Of a stretch of 64,000 nt of DNA, positions 26,301-38,300 are shown piece after piece; positions within the stretch are counted from its first letter, which is position 1, and every line of letters begins with the position of its first letter. The notes beneath the pieces were generated by a model. That model had not been told where the DNA came from and did not search any database. It worked only from the letters and a program-made list of their open reading frames with translations. Source of the DNA: Phoronis australis (Eukaryota; Phoronida; Phoronidae); contig NMRA01000039.1 in assembly GCA_002633005.1 (NCBI GenBank), forward strand, positions 305,225-369,224, in the 5' to 3' direction. Position numbers and translations under genes: made by a program.

Positions 26301-29300
26301 AAATTGATAGAAAACAATTTTGTTTACAGTCTCTGGAAATTTTGCATAAAATACAAGTCACTTAGTTACTGAGAGACTAAACAACATGATGGAAACCATA
26401 GCAAGCAGCCAATCATTAACAAAGAACCACGGTGACATTTAAATTTTACTCCAATTGATAATTACAGTCCTGTAAGTATTTGCATATTTAATATTATGTT
26501 GTTTTTTTCAAAAATGAAGGTCAATGCAATTCAGAGTTGGCAGCCATTTTGTTGGTGCATTGCCAAAAACTACAAAAAATATTTATGTTTAAAAATCAGC
26601 ATATTAAAAATGATGTTATGCGGAAATAGTATTGTTTGGAATGTAGTTTACAACACTAAGGTGTTGCCTTATATTAACTCAGCACATTACAGCGTTCTAT
26701 CATTCACTATCTTTTCCAGACGTGAGGGGTGCTGAACATGCGATAACATCTGGCTCTTTTGTTAACTGCCCAGCTCAGTCTTTTGTCCCGTATGATAACA
26801 AGCAGACCAAATATCTCCCAGGCTTCAAAGGTAATGTATGGTGGTTGCATGCTATTACCGAACACGTATTCAGAACACAGTCAAACCCAGTGCGTCCGTT
26901 TGGACAGAATAGATTGTCTTAACTTCTGTTGTAGTTGGGCGATTTTGGTGATTCAAAAACGGAACATGATCAGTATTTGACGAGGAATTCAGAAATGCTA
27001 TTGGTTTAAGCTCAAATACGTTATAACTTAACTCTCATTTTTATCAGCCCAGCCCAGTCAGTCTAGATACAATCTGATCGGTGATTAGAGCAATTATCGA
27101 ACAAAAGAGCGCAGGCCCTCCAACCATAAATGCCAGACTGGAGTTAATTAGTCATGTAAGATATTGGCTATGGGGGTAAACTTCCCAACTTGTTGTTGGG
27201 GGATAGAATAAGTTGGGAGCAACGGGATGTGGCCGTCAAGATGATGCATTTTCAAAAAACATTAAACCTACCTTTTCCCCAGGAAGGCCATCACTCCCAC
27301 TCTCGCCAGGAACACCTTGACCACCCTGTAAGGCAAGAAGTATGGTAGCAATTAGCATAAAAAGGTCCTTTATAGATTCCTTAAAATTATAGTTTATTTG
27401 TTAACCTATAGGTGCACTCAGGCATACGATACAGACTTCTTCTAGTCAGAACACCATGCCAGGAGCAAAACCAATCATCCACTGAACTACCACCAGGTGG
27501 GGGTGACCTTCTTTTAGCCCTTTATGAACAATCCAGTGTAGAAAAGTGTACTTAAAGCAGTGAAGAGTTTGCTGGCTTCTTGTTCTTCAGAATGCCCCTA
27601 AAATCTTGAAGTGCCTAATTCTCAAGGAAAATCAAAAACACACGAGTATTTACTAGAAACTACTTTTCCGAGTTACGCCACTTCTGCTACAGTACAAGAC
27701 AATAGTAATCAGACAAATGCCATTTTCCCCGTCATGACGTATAAATCTGTTAACAGCAAAAATGACTGGTAAGAACAACCATGGTGTATTCTTATGGCTG
27801 CTTCCTTGTTAATACTACAGTATAAGACAAAAGTTATCAGACATAACACTGTTTTCCCTTCCTGACAGCAAATTCTGTTCACAGCAAAAATTACTATTAC
27901 GGTGCCACAAATCTATTTACAAAACGGCTTACCCACTTTACTAACTTCCCTGTTAATTCCCCTTCATTCTCGGTCATCAGGGGAGACTACTCTGACGGTC
28001 ATCAGGGGAGACTACTCTGACAATGAATTTGGCTTCTGCCCAGCCATCATGACAGGAATTATGGGTCATTTTGTCTGAATACACGTACTTTTGGCATCTG
28101 CTGTAGCTACACATTCATTAAATATCGATTCCACACATTTATACATAGCAAGTCACACTATATGTCCATGTGTCATATTGTATGTGTCATGGTGATGCGT
28201 TGTATTGTGCCTTTTTGTATCCACCAAGGTATCAGTCATATTGTATATGCCCACATGATGTGTTGCGTGTGCTTGCATGTCATATTGTCATGCTATTTTA
28301 TGTGCCTTTTTGTATGAGTTCATGCACTGAGTCGGGCTGTATGCATTCACATTTCGTACCATATGTGCTCATGTGTCATGTCCGAAGTGCCCGTGTGTCC
28401 CGCTGTGAGTATTTATGCGTCATGTTGTGGGTGCCCACGTGTCACATTGTATGTGCCCACGTGTCACGTTGTATGTGCCCACGTCTCACATTGTGCGTGT
28501 AACCACGTGTCACATTGTTTTTTGCTCACGTATCACATTATGTGTGCCCACGTGTCATGTTATATGCGTCCATGTGCAAAATGTTACGGGTACTATGTGA
28601 ACTGAATAATTATTGAGTACAGCCCAGTCAATACACAGCATGATTTCACACCTGAGAAGGAACTAACTAAACGTTGCATGCACTAACAATCCTATGTCGC
28701 ATTCATGGCACAGTTTCCAAGTTGGCCTAAGATACAAGTCCCCGTGCACAACCCATTTTCACTGAGATGTTACGATGCACTCGAATGTTCTGATGAGGTT
28801 GCTGCAATAGGGCTCCTACGTCTGTACTTACTGGTGGTCCTGGAAGTCCTGCTGGACCTGTGGTGCCATCTACTCCTGGGTTGCCAGGGGCACCCAATGG
28901 GCCTGCTTCGCCTGGTTCACCTCTCAAACCCTGAGGTCCAGCGGGACCAGCGCCACCTGCCTCACCTGGCAAACCTTGTTCTCCCTAAAATTGAGTATGG
29001 GTATTTTATTAATAAATAACACTTTTGGAACAGCGTTAGAATTATTTTGTTCAATGTACAAGAAATCAAATGAATGAGCAATCTGGTTTGAGCTGGAGAT
29101 GCTTTCACCCTGTCAGGCCTCTCAGTTCAAAACAAAACACGCTCTTTTAGTTTGATGGATACAATTTGAATTCAAACAATATACAAGAACAATGCAGAGG
29201 GTTGATCCTGGCCCACAAACTGCCAAATGTAAGGGGTGCTCAAGTTTGAACTCAAATCTTAAGTTCATGCTTAGTAGGGGTCATGAGGGAGGAATTTGGA

Positions 29301-32300
29301 CTACAAACTCGCTTGCATTATCCATGACATACTCGAGCACAAAGTAATACATTAATTATTATGAGTTTGTATTACAGGAGAAAGCAAAATGTCCAAAATA
29401 TTTTTTACTTTGATTTCAGGTCAAAATATACACCCTGAACTCTCAGAATTGCCTTCATACTTTTCCCAGTGTATTAGGCAGCAGTTGTGTTTTACCATAG
29501 ACTGTCAACTCTCTATATTCCCAATGGGCAAAATTTGCAATCACATGACCAACACCATTAGCTGATAAGTTACTATTCACTAGCGTCACCTGGTGTAAGA
29601 CATGGTTTTACTTCCGGTAAGTAAGTTGTATGACCACCATCAGGAGAGAGTGTCAACTGTCTATAATCTAAAACTTGCAGCATGCCATGTTTATTATCAA
29701 GTCAGAACAGTGCCACCGTCTGACAGAATGGAAAATTACTCAACATATCTGTTGCAAAATGATTGTCAATCAATTTAAGGCCAGCACTGTACATGGATTA
29801 TTTTTGCAATTTTTGGTAATTAAAAAAAGAAATCAGAATTATGTTATCTATAGGCACGAAAATATGTAAATCATGTTTGAAATCTTTAATTTCATGAAAT
29901 AAGGAGTTTGTTTTGCGTTATCGCAGATAATCGGGGTCTCCAAGAACATAAATCGTGTGAACCATCTTTGTGTCAAGCTTAAAGACCCGTCAAAAGGTTT
30001 CCCAGTGATAAAACCAGACAGCGAAGAAGCAAAAAAAATATTAGACAGAAGATGTATGAACGACATACAGAACACATGCACCATAAACTTACAGCAGTTC
30101 TCAAACTAAATTGGACAATGTCGAACTATAATTAAATGTACAAAAATGCGACTAAACATACATTTTTTCAACTAGAATTTGTTTCAGTAGTTCCACAAAT
30201 TCTCAACAGGTGTTGCTCTTTGCATATTGTCGAAACTGCGAAGTCAACTACCAGAAAGGTGTTATCGAGACACAGTAACCTCCGACAAAAGTTCAACAAT
30301 AGTGCCAAATATTAATTCTGCTGTGAAGTCTGTCCAGTTTAGTTAAAAAACTACTGTACAATATATTCTGACAATAATCAGAACAAAAATCTTGATGGCA
30401 TAATGATATGCTATATGCAGACGGCACTGTGTATGGTTACCCTGTCACCACGTGCTCCTCTGGGACCACTCTTCCCATTTAATCCAGGAGGGCCGGGCTG
30501 ACCATCAGCTCCCGGTGGACCTTGATCACCAGCAGCCCCAGGGGGACCCTGTGGTCCGGTCTGGCCAGCATCACCTTTAGTCCCTGGGTTACCCTGAAAA
30601 GTCAATACTAGTGGTTGTAGGTGCAACGTGCAAATCGAAGCAAATTCGTGCCTTTTTAATTTTTATGATGAAAAATATAATGTACAATAATTAGAGTAAA
30701 GTCCAGAAAGTGCTAGAAAGCATTATGTCTGACCACCAAACATGACGGCGTTTTCCCGTTCAGTGACTTTACCAGCCGTAGAGGGTTGTGAGCGTGTGAT
30801 AAGATCTAGCTTCCGTTGTTAGCTGCCAAGCACCGTCTTTTGTCTGGTATGACAACAGGCAGGCCAATTATCCACCAGGTTTATTACAGATCACGTGTGA
30901 ACGTAGTCAAACTCAAAGCAAATTTGTGCGTTCAGAAAGAATAGATTGTCGTAACTTCGGTTTAGTTGGGTGATTTTGGCAATTCAAAAACTAAACACGA
31001 TCACCATTTGACAAGGATTTCAAAAGTGATATTATACAGCACATACATGGAGTGCAAACACGGTATTTTATCAACCAAGAATTAAGCTATGATATAGGCG
31101 TTCAGTATTTAGAGACGAGACAAAAACTGACAAATCTATGGCAACCAGAAGCGTAGCAATAACAACAGTTGACAACCCTGGAAAGTTACCGTTAAGACAT
31201 TGAAAATCTGCGACCTCAAGTTTAAAACCTATATGATTATGTGCCAGTAGTAGATTTGATTTTGTTACAAAGGTGTACATAGTGTCAACAGTACTGGAAC
31301 AAAAAGTGTTCCACTAAAATTGCGTCTTACCTGTTCTCCAGGCGAGCCTTGTGGTCCTGGCTCCCCCTTCTCTCCCCTAGCTCCAGGGGATCCTGTGTTA
31401 CCCTTCGGACCCTCTTCTCCAGGTAGACCAGCTTCGCCCTGGAATATGTATTGTAAGCACCATCTTTTTTACCCTTACCAAATTGTATTACCTAGATACT
31501 TTGTTGTTATTTGATTTCTGAACAGTGAATATTACCTGTAGTATTTACCTATGCCCAGGAAATAAAATTTAAACCATGAAAAGTTTAAAAAATCCAATCC
31601 AATACTTTGTGATGCCAAATTATCTTACTCTTGGCAGACTATCCCACTTTTTGAATTTTTTCCCACCATCCCACCACACCATNGCAAACACGGTATTTTA
31701 TCAATCAAGAACTAAGCTATGATATAGGTGTTCACTATTTAGAGACGAGACAAAAACTGACAAATCTATGGCAACCACAAGCGTAGCAATAACAACAGTT
31801 GACAACCCTGGAAAGTTACCGTTAAGACATTGAAAATCTGCGACCTCAAGTTTAATAACCTATATGATTATGTGCCAGTAGTAGGTTTGATTATGTGCCA
31901 GTAGTAGGTTTGATTTTGTTACAAAGGTGTACGTAGTGTCAACAGTACTGGAACAAAAAGTGTTCCACTAAAATTGAGTCTTACCTGTTCTCCAGGCGAG
32001 CCTTGTGGTCCTGGCTCCCCCTTCTCTCCCCTAGCTCCAGGGGATCCTGTGTTACCCTTCGGACCCTCTTCTCCAGGTAGACCAGCTTCGCCCTGGAATA
32101 TGTATTGTAAGCACCATCTTTTTTACCCTTACCAAATTGTATTACCTAGATACTTTGTTGTTATTTGATTTCTGAACAGTGAATATTACCTGTAGTATTT
32201 ACCTATGCCCAGGAAATAAAATTTAAACCATGAAAAGTTTAAAAAATCCAATCCAATACTTTGTGATGCCAAATTATCTTACTCTTGGCAGACTATCCCA

Positions 32301-35300
32301 CTTTTTGAATTTTTTCCCACCATCCCACCACACCATCAAAATTTGCCACTTTTTGAAACACAGTGACACTTATATGTTATCATTTACTGCATCCCACACA
32401 ACATAGCACTAATTTCCTGTTCAACTGAAAGGAAAAACGGGTTGTTTATGGGTTTTTGAGGCACCGACAATTGCCATCTTGACTTAAAAAAAAACACAAA
32501 AAAATGCCGTCGGCCAGAATATAATTATGCTCCAAGGCTTACCATTAGAAATTCCAAGTATCAATAACACAGATTTCCTTTCAATCACAAACAAATCACA
32601 TCACACAGATTAATATCCAAATGTTAACTTACCGGAAGTCCCCTATCACCGCGTAGTCCAGGGTTTCCCGCAGGACCCTGCATTCCTGATTGGCCAGGTG
32701 GACCGTCTGCCCCGGCATCTCCTCGGGAACCCTGAATTCAGAAATGAGAACCGTCACAATCCTGCAGATACCAAGACATAAATCACGTAATTATCAAGAG
32801 GTCTTGATATCATGCACCGTCTTACTTAATAAAGTTGCCAAGATTGAAAATATTGGATGAAATCGCTAAGAACCTTTTGCAATTACCCTTGCTAAGTTTG
32901 AACATCCAGAAACTTATTCATTAAACTTTCCTTATTTCAAGCAACTACAGCAACTAAAGTGGTCTGTCATACAGGATGCTCAACTTCAAGCTCAATGTGC
33001 AATTCATTGAGAAGACCAATATAGGCAAAAGCAACCATTTGTGAAGCACACATAATACAAAAGCGTATCCATGGTTAAGTTGTGGAGACATTTTTCCCGT
33101 GTTAATAAATATTCCCTCGACAAGTAAGTAATATATGTGGAAAAACAAAAAGTGCCGTAAATGGACCAAAAAGCGCCCGCATTTTAATTCTGCATTCACT
33201 TCCATTGTTCAAACATGAATCACCAGCACAGACTGTTCAACAGGATGTAGGATATTATGTGTCCTCAATGCAAGTGAATGTAGAACCACGATGTCTGCTC
33301 TTTATCGGGCCAATTACATCACTTTCCATTATTCCGTGGACAGTAGATATACGACAGGGGAACGAAACCTACACCAGAAAAATGTCTTTCCAAGATTACA
33401 AGATCTGTATTTTTTTTACCAAACGTAACATCAAAAATGGTTTCCTTCCCCTTAAAGAATCAATTACCGGTTCGCCAGGTTCACCCCGATGGCCATCACG
33501 TCCTGGACTCCCAGGAGAACCCTACAAAGAACAATTATACATAATAATATTAACTAATACACAAACACCTTATACTTCGGGAAGGGCAATTTTTGTTTAA
33601 AAAACTGAATGCAAATTTAGGCCTCTTTGGTAAGGTTTTTAAACTAAACTTCAACATTCTTCAGTAAATATCCACCAAACTTTGATGGACACCATTCCAG
33701 AACAATTTAACAACAAAATTTTTACCACAGTAAAATAGCACTGCTGTTGTGCTATGTTAAAATGCTTCTGCAGCTAGGTTTTTAAGGGCTCGTGTGAATA
33801 TAAATTTAGTTGTTAAAAGGAAGAAAGTGCCACTGCATTTACCATGTGCCTGTGCAATTCTATTAACACTATTACAAATATTAATTTTCAGTCACTCAGG
33901 ATTTTCAAAACGTTGGCACCAATCATGTACACTGTGGTTGCCATGACATTTACTTGATGGGGCACATTGCACAGATGCAAATAACCAAAGTAATTCTCTC
34001 AATATACTACAACTGCTTATCATATTAGGTGTCAAATTTTTACAAGTGATAATGTTAATTCATTCAATGGTGCTTTTTTATGTTTAAGTTCAGACAAGTA
34101 AAAAATTGTGAGTCAAAACTACATCACAATTTCTTAACTGCATTCGACCAAGTGCTGTTTTCACCAGGAAAAATATAATGTAAAATAGTTGGAGTTGCTG
34201 TAGGTATGGCGAGTTATTTTTTCTTTTCTGTTAAGCGACTTGCACGCATGTTGGAAGTTGGGTTCACCTTATTTTAAAAGTATAACTTCTACTTGCTTAT
34301 GAACACATCACAATAATAATAACAACAACAATAATAATAATAATAATAATAATGAACGATTTCTCTCTAATATGTAACCAGTGTTTTGCCACAACACAAT
34401 TGCTTTTCAAACAGAATGTGTGACATAGGTTCTTGCTCAGTGACGTGATCGTAATTACGTACCCTCGATCCTCGCATTCCGGGAAGTCCTGGTTTCCCTT
34501 GAGACCCTCTATCACCAGGTTCGCCACGAAGTCCCTGTTCTCCTGGCTGTCCCGCAGGACCCTGTTGCCCTGGGTTACCAGGTGCTCCAATGCTTCCAGG
34601 CTCTCCAGATTGACCCTGGTAAAATGTTCATTCAATAGTTACATACATCGTTTACCCGGGTGCTTACTGAATCTCTGTTCATTGCCAATTAGGTCAATTC
34701 AAGGTCATGAACTTTCAACTCAAATAAAGCACTATGCATTTGAAGTAATCAAAACAAAGGGTCCCACCCCATAACAAATCAAATTGATTGTTTCAAAGAT
34801 GGTGCTGGGTGGACCTTTAACAACGAGCATCCTGTAATATTTATTAGCCAACACGCAATCTTTCAGAGTCAAAGAGTATTTTGATATTTAACGAGAACAC
34901 CGCAAACCGCATGCCTCTAGAGATATTTATCAGTATCATAAAAATGGTTATTTAAGTCAATTAAATAATGAAGAGTGTAAAATCTGTCCAAAAACTGAAA
35001 GGTGTCATCGTCTTGATCTCCCAAATAGAAAACTATTAACCAAGTTTTATGACAACAAATCAAGGAAATCTAAAAATGCAAACATGAAAAAACAAATCAG
35101 CAATAGGAGGAAAAGTAGTAATCCGCCTCATCCATATAGTTGGAGTATCTATGATTTGAATAAACTAGACAAATTTCCAAAGGCTTATGAGATACAGCCA
35201 CAGATGCCAAGGAATGCTACTGGGACATGTCGACACCACAATAGTTAATCTGGCAAATGCAGCCGCAGACACAAAAAATCGCCACCAAGGGGAGCCAGCG

Positions 35301-38300
35301 TGGTCAAACCCACAAATCAATACCAGCCCCGATCTTCTCATCAGGAACACATCTCCAGTCCTCATAATGAACCTTTCGCAGGTTTGGCAGATAGTAAGGT
35401 GGATGTCAAAAACTTGACTTAAAAATTTCAAAATGGCATGAAGGTGGCTGAGAATACGTCACGTTCATCCCAAAACGGGGAGGCATCATGAGGCATCATT
35501 GTCTTTTAAACGGGGAGGCATCATGAGGCATCGTTGTCTTTTAAACGGGGAGGCATCATGAGGCATCATTGTCTTTTAAACGAGGAGGCATCATGAGGCA
35601 TCATTGTCTTTTAAACGGATATCTTTCCACCTCATTTCATGAAAATGAACTTTAAGATACAGAGGCAAATGCAAAATTGCCACTAGAGATGGGTCTGAAA
35701 CCCATCCTAATCCGTCATCTGCTTCCAAGGAATTAGCACATCTCCCAAATTGTATTAAGATACTCCAAGGGATTTGAGAGATATTGATAGCAACGGATGT
35801 TAGACGCATGAATTACAAGATGACGGAGACAGGTACCATCATATATGTGTCTGCGTGTCTGCGTGTATCAAAAACATCCGTCCATTCATGCTTGCTGGCC
35901 TAATTGCAACTTCAAATCTGGGTCACAGCACCATAATAACAAGTACACATTTTCAGCACTGAGTGCTCAAATTATCAGCGTTACTCCTAAACCTATCAAC
36001 AACTCGTTCCTAGAGTAGCTGCATCCAGGGTAACTTGTACGGATGGCATTTTAGCGACCTACTCACCTGGGGTCCTATTGGGCCGGGTTCACCAGGTAAT
36101 CCAGGTTCACCATCTTCACCCTGCAAACATAAGCAAGCTTAGCATGCAACAACCTTCTGTGGTGAAAAACAATTAGAATTCACAACTAATTCCAAGAATG
36201 ACCAATAGGAAGTCATCGCATGTCCAATGTCAAAAGTTTGTGTTAATAAATAAACAATTAGATGAAACAATTTTATAATACCTTATGCTACTTGTCTATT
36301 CTGACACAAATTGAATATCAAAAATACTATCCTGCATACTACCGACATTTGCTATAAATGAATGCACTTATACATTTCTAAAAAATGAACCTATAGTCTT
36401 ACCGGTTTTCCATTTGCTCCGTTAAGACCACGATCTCCCCGTTGGCCCATCGCACCGGGCGGTCCTTGAGGCCCCTGGGAACCGATGGCACCATCTGCTC
36501 CAGGCTCACCCTGTTAACGCGTATAATAGTTGATAAGTTTAAGAAAGTCAGTCCTTGTTAAAGACAGATCAGTTTGCATTCAAACACCAGAGCACATATG
36601 ACACCAGCTCAGTAGTCTCTAGGTGTGGTATGCACGCCATGACTCCCCAACATTTACAGATCAGTCTTGCTCAACCTATCAAAAGTTTCACAGCCTTATA
36701 CTCAACGGACACATAACCTGCCTGGAGGAAATTTCAAGATCGTACATATCAAGGTTATGCAGGACCCTAGAATAATGGCCAAATTTGGCCAACTTTGGAA
36801 CACCGTGTTTCAAAATTCGTTGATCGGATTATTGTGAAACTTTCACATGCTGTTTTCCAACATGTTGTTACGAATAGTTTTCAAAAATGTTCCACTTTTG
36901 CATGAGGGGTAGTCGAAAAATAGGACTTTTGCATAAAATGAAAACTGTAACTGCATTTTTAAACTTCATCTTGAGAATTTCTTTCAAACGAAATTTGGCC
37001 GAGTTATTGATACAGTTGTTTTGCTAAATTTTACTAAGAAGACATGATCATGTGACCCAATGAATAGCAGATTGGCATAGTAAAACATTAAATGCTGCAG
37101 ACTTTCTAATGTAATGAGAACGTCCCACATAACATATTAAAAAATAATTGCAGGCGGTATGATACATGTTGTACCAGATGTGCGCAAGGCTCGCATGTGG
37201 GCCCATTGCACTGATCACCTGGAAATATTCTTATGCTTTATTAATATAGGGTTAAAACGAAGCTGAGGAGCTAGAAACCTGGCTCAATGGTTTAGCAGTG
37301 TGACCTGGTGGGACTCGAACCCTCGACCTCGAGTAAAGAAAGCGGGCACTTATCAACCAGGCCACACTGCCTCCTCTTTACATAACATAACATAAAAAGT
37401 CTTCCGAATTCCTGAGAAAAGCAGGAAGATTCGACGACTTTACCGATGAGGAAACACATCCTGGTCCCTGGTCATAATAAGATGGCACCCCACCCCCAGC
37501 CACAGTAAGATCTAACAGCTGTGGCAATGAAAAACTTGTGGGATGTCTGTAATTTTTCACTTACTTTCTCTCCCTGCTGTCCTGGTGATCCATCCAATCC
37601 ACGAGGTCCGGTGGCTCCTTGTGCTCCGGCAAAGCCAGGGGGTCCCTGGGGTCCTTGTTGACCCTGGGCACCATTCAGGCCTGGTGAGCCATCACTTCCC
37701 CTTTCACCCTACAAAAACAAGCCATGGACAATGGCAAGGTTACCTCTTAATGAAATTATTCATATGTTTCAGCTGATAGTCACTTACAGTGGTACCTTGA
37801 TCACTTTGAGCACTAGTTAGCTCCACTGAATAACGGCATCAGAATGGTTCTCAAAATCCTGGACCTCTGAAAGTAACTATTGCCATGTATTGTCTAGCGA
37901 TAAGAACTTGAGGTCCAGACAGAAGTGTGAGCGTCAGGAGAATGTGGGATCTCCTAAAATCTGAGACTCAAAGACAGCCTTCGCTAGCTACTTGAATGAA
38001 AGGTAACAAGATCATACGATAACTATGGTGATGTACAGCTTTATCTTCTCAAACTTTGGCGCTGCCACTTCACTATCTCCAAATAATCTTTCCTTACTAT
38101 TTGTAGGCAGAGCATAGTTAAGCAGCAACTTACCAACACGTTTCTAGTAAACTAGCAAGTTTGGTAACATTCGTAGAGGCTTCTATTGTTCCTCGCTGAA
38201 CTGAGATTAAATTGTAATCTCTAAAACAATTGTGTAAGATGATCTTTTGGAGTTGAACCTTTAGTTCAATTTTTCATTAACACTGTCAACGTGAGATTAT

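Larger units (their letters stand above)
31054..32336. repeat. Near-identical tandem duplication around collagen exon 17, split by an N
   Basis: Copy A is 31054-31682, then one undetermined base (31683), then copy B 31684-32336. The exon and its upstream-intron side look identical. The downstream-intron side differs by a handful of substitutions, a one-base change in an A run, and a 23-24 bp internal repeat (ATGTGCCAGTAGTAGGTTTG) present twice in copy B. This divergence of about 1 percent fits two alleles. Confidence 0.9.

Noticed and set aside
28170-28605. Cys/His/Val-rich frames of 60-110 residues on the plus strand
   Set aside because: They are translations of the 22-bp GTGCCCACGTGTCAC array in different phases. 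Periodicity, not coding, explains them.
35476-35615. Regular 35-bp repeats resembling a CRISPR array
   Set aside because: The units are directly abutting with no unique spacers, and this is animal DNA. It is a minisatellite.
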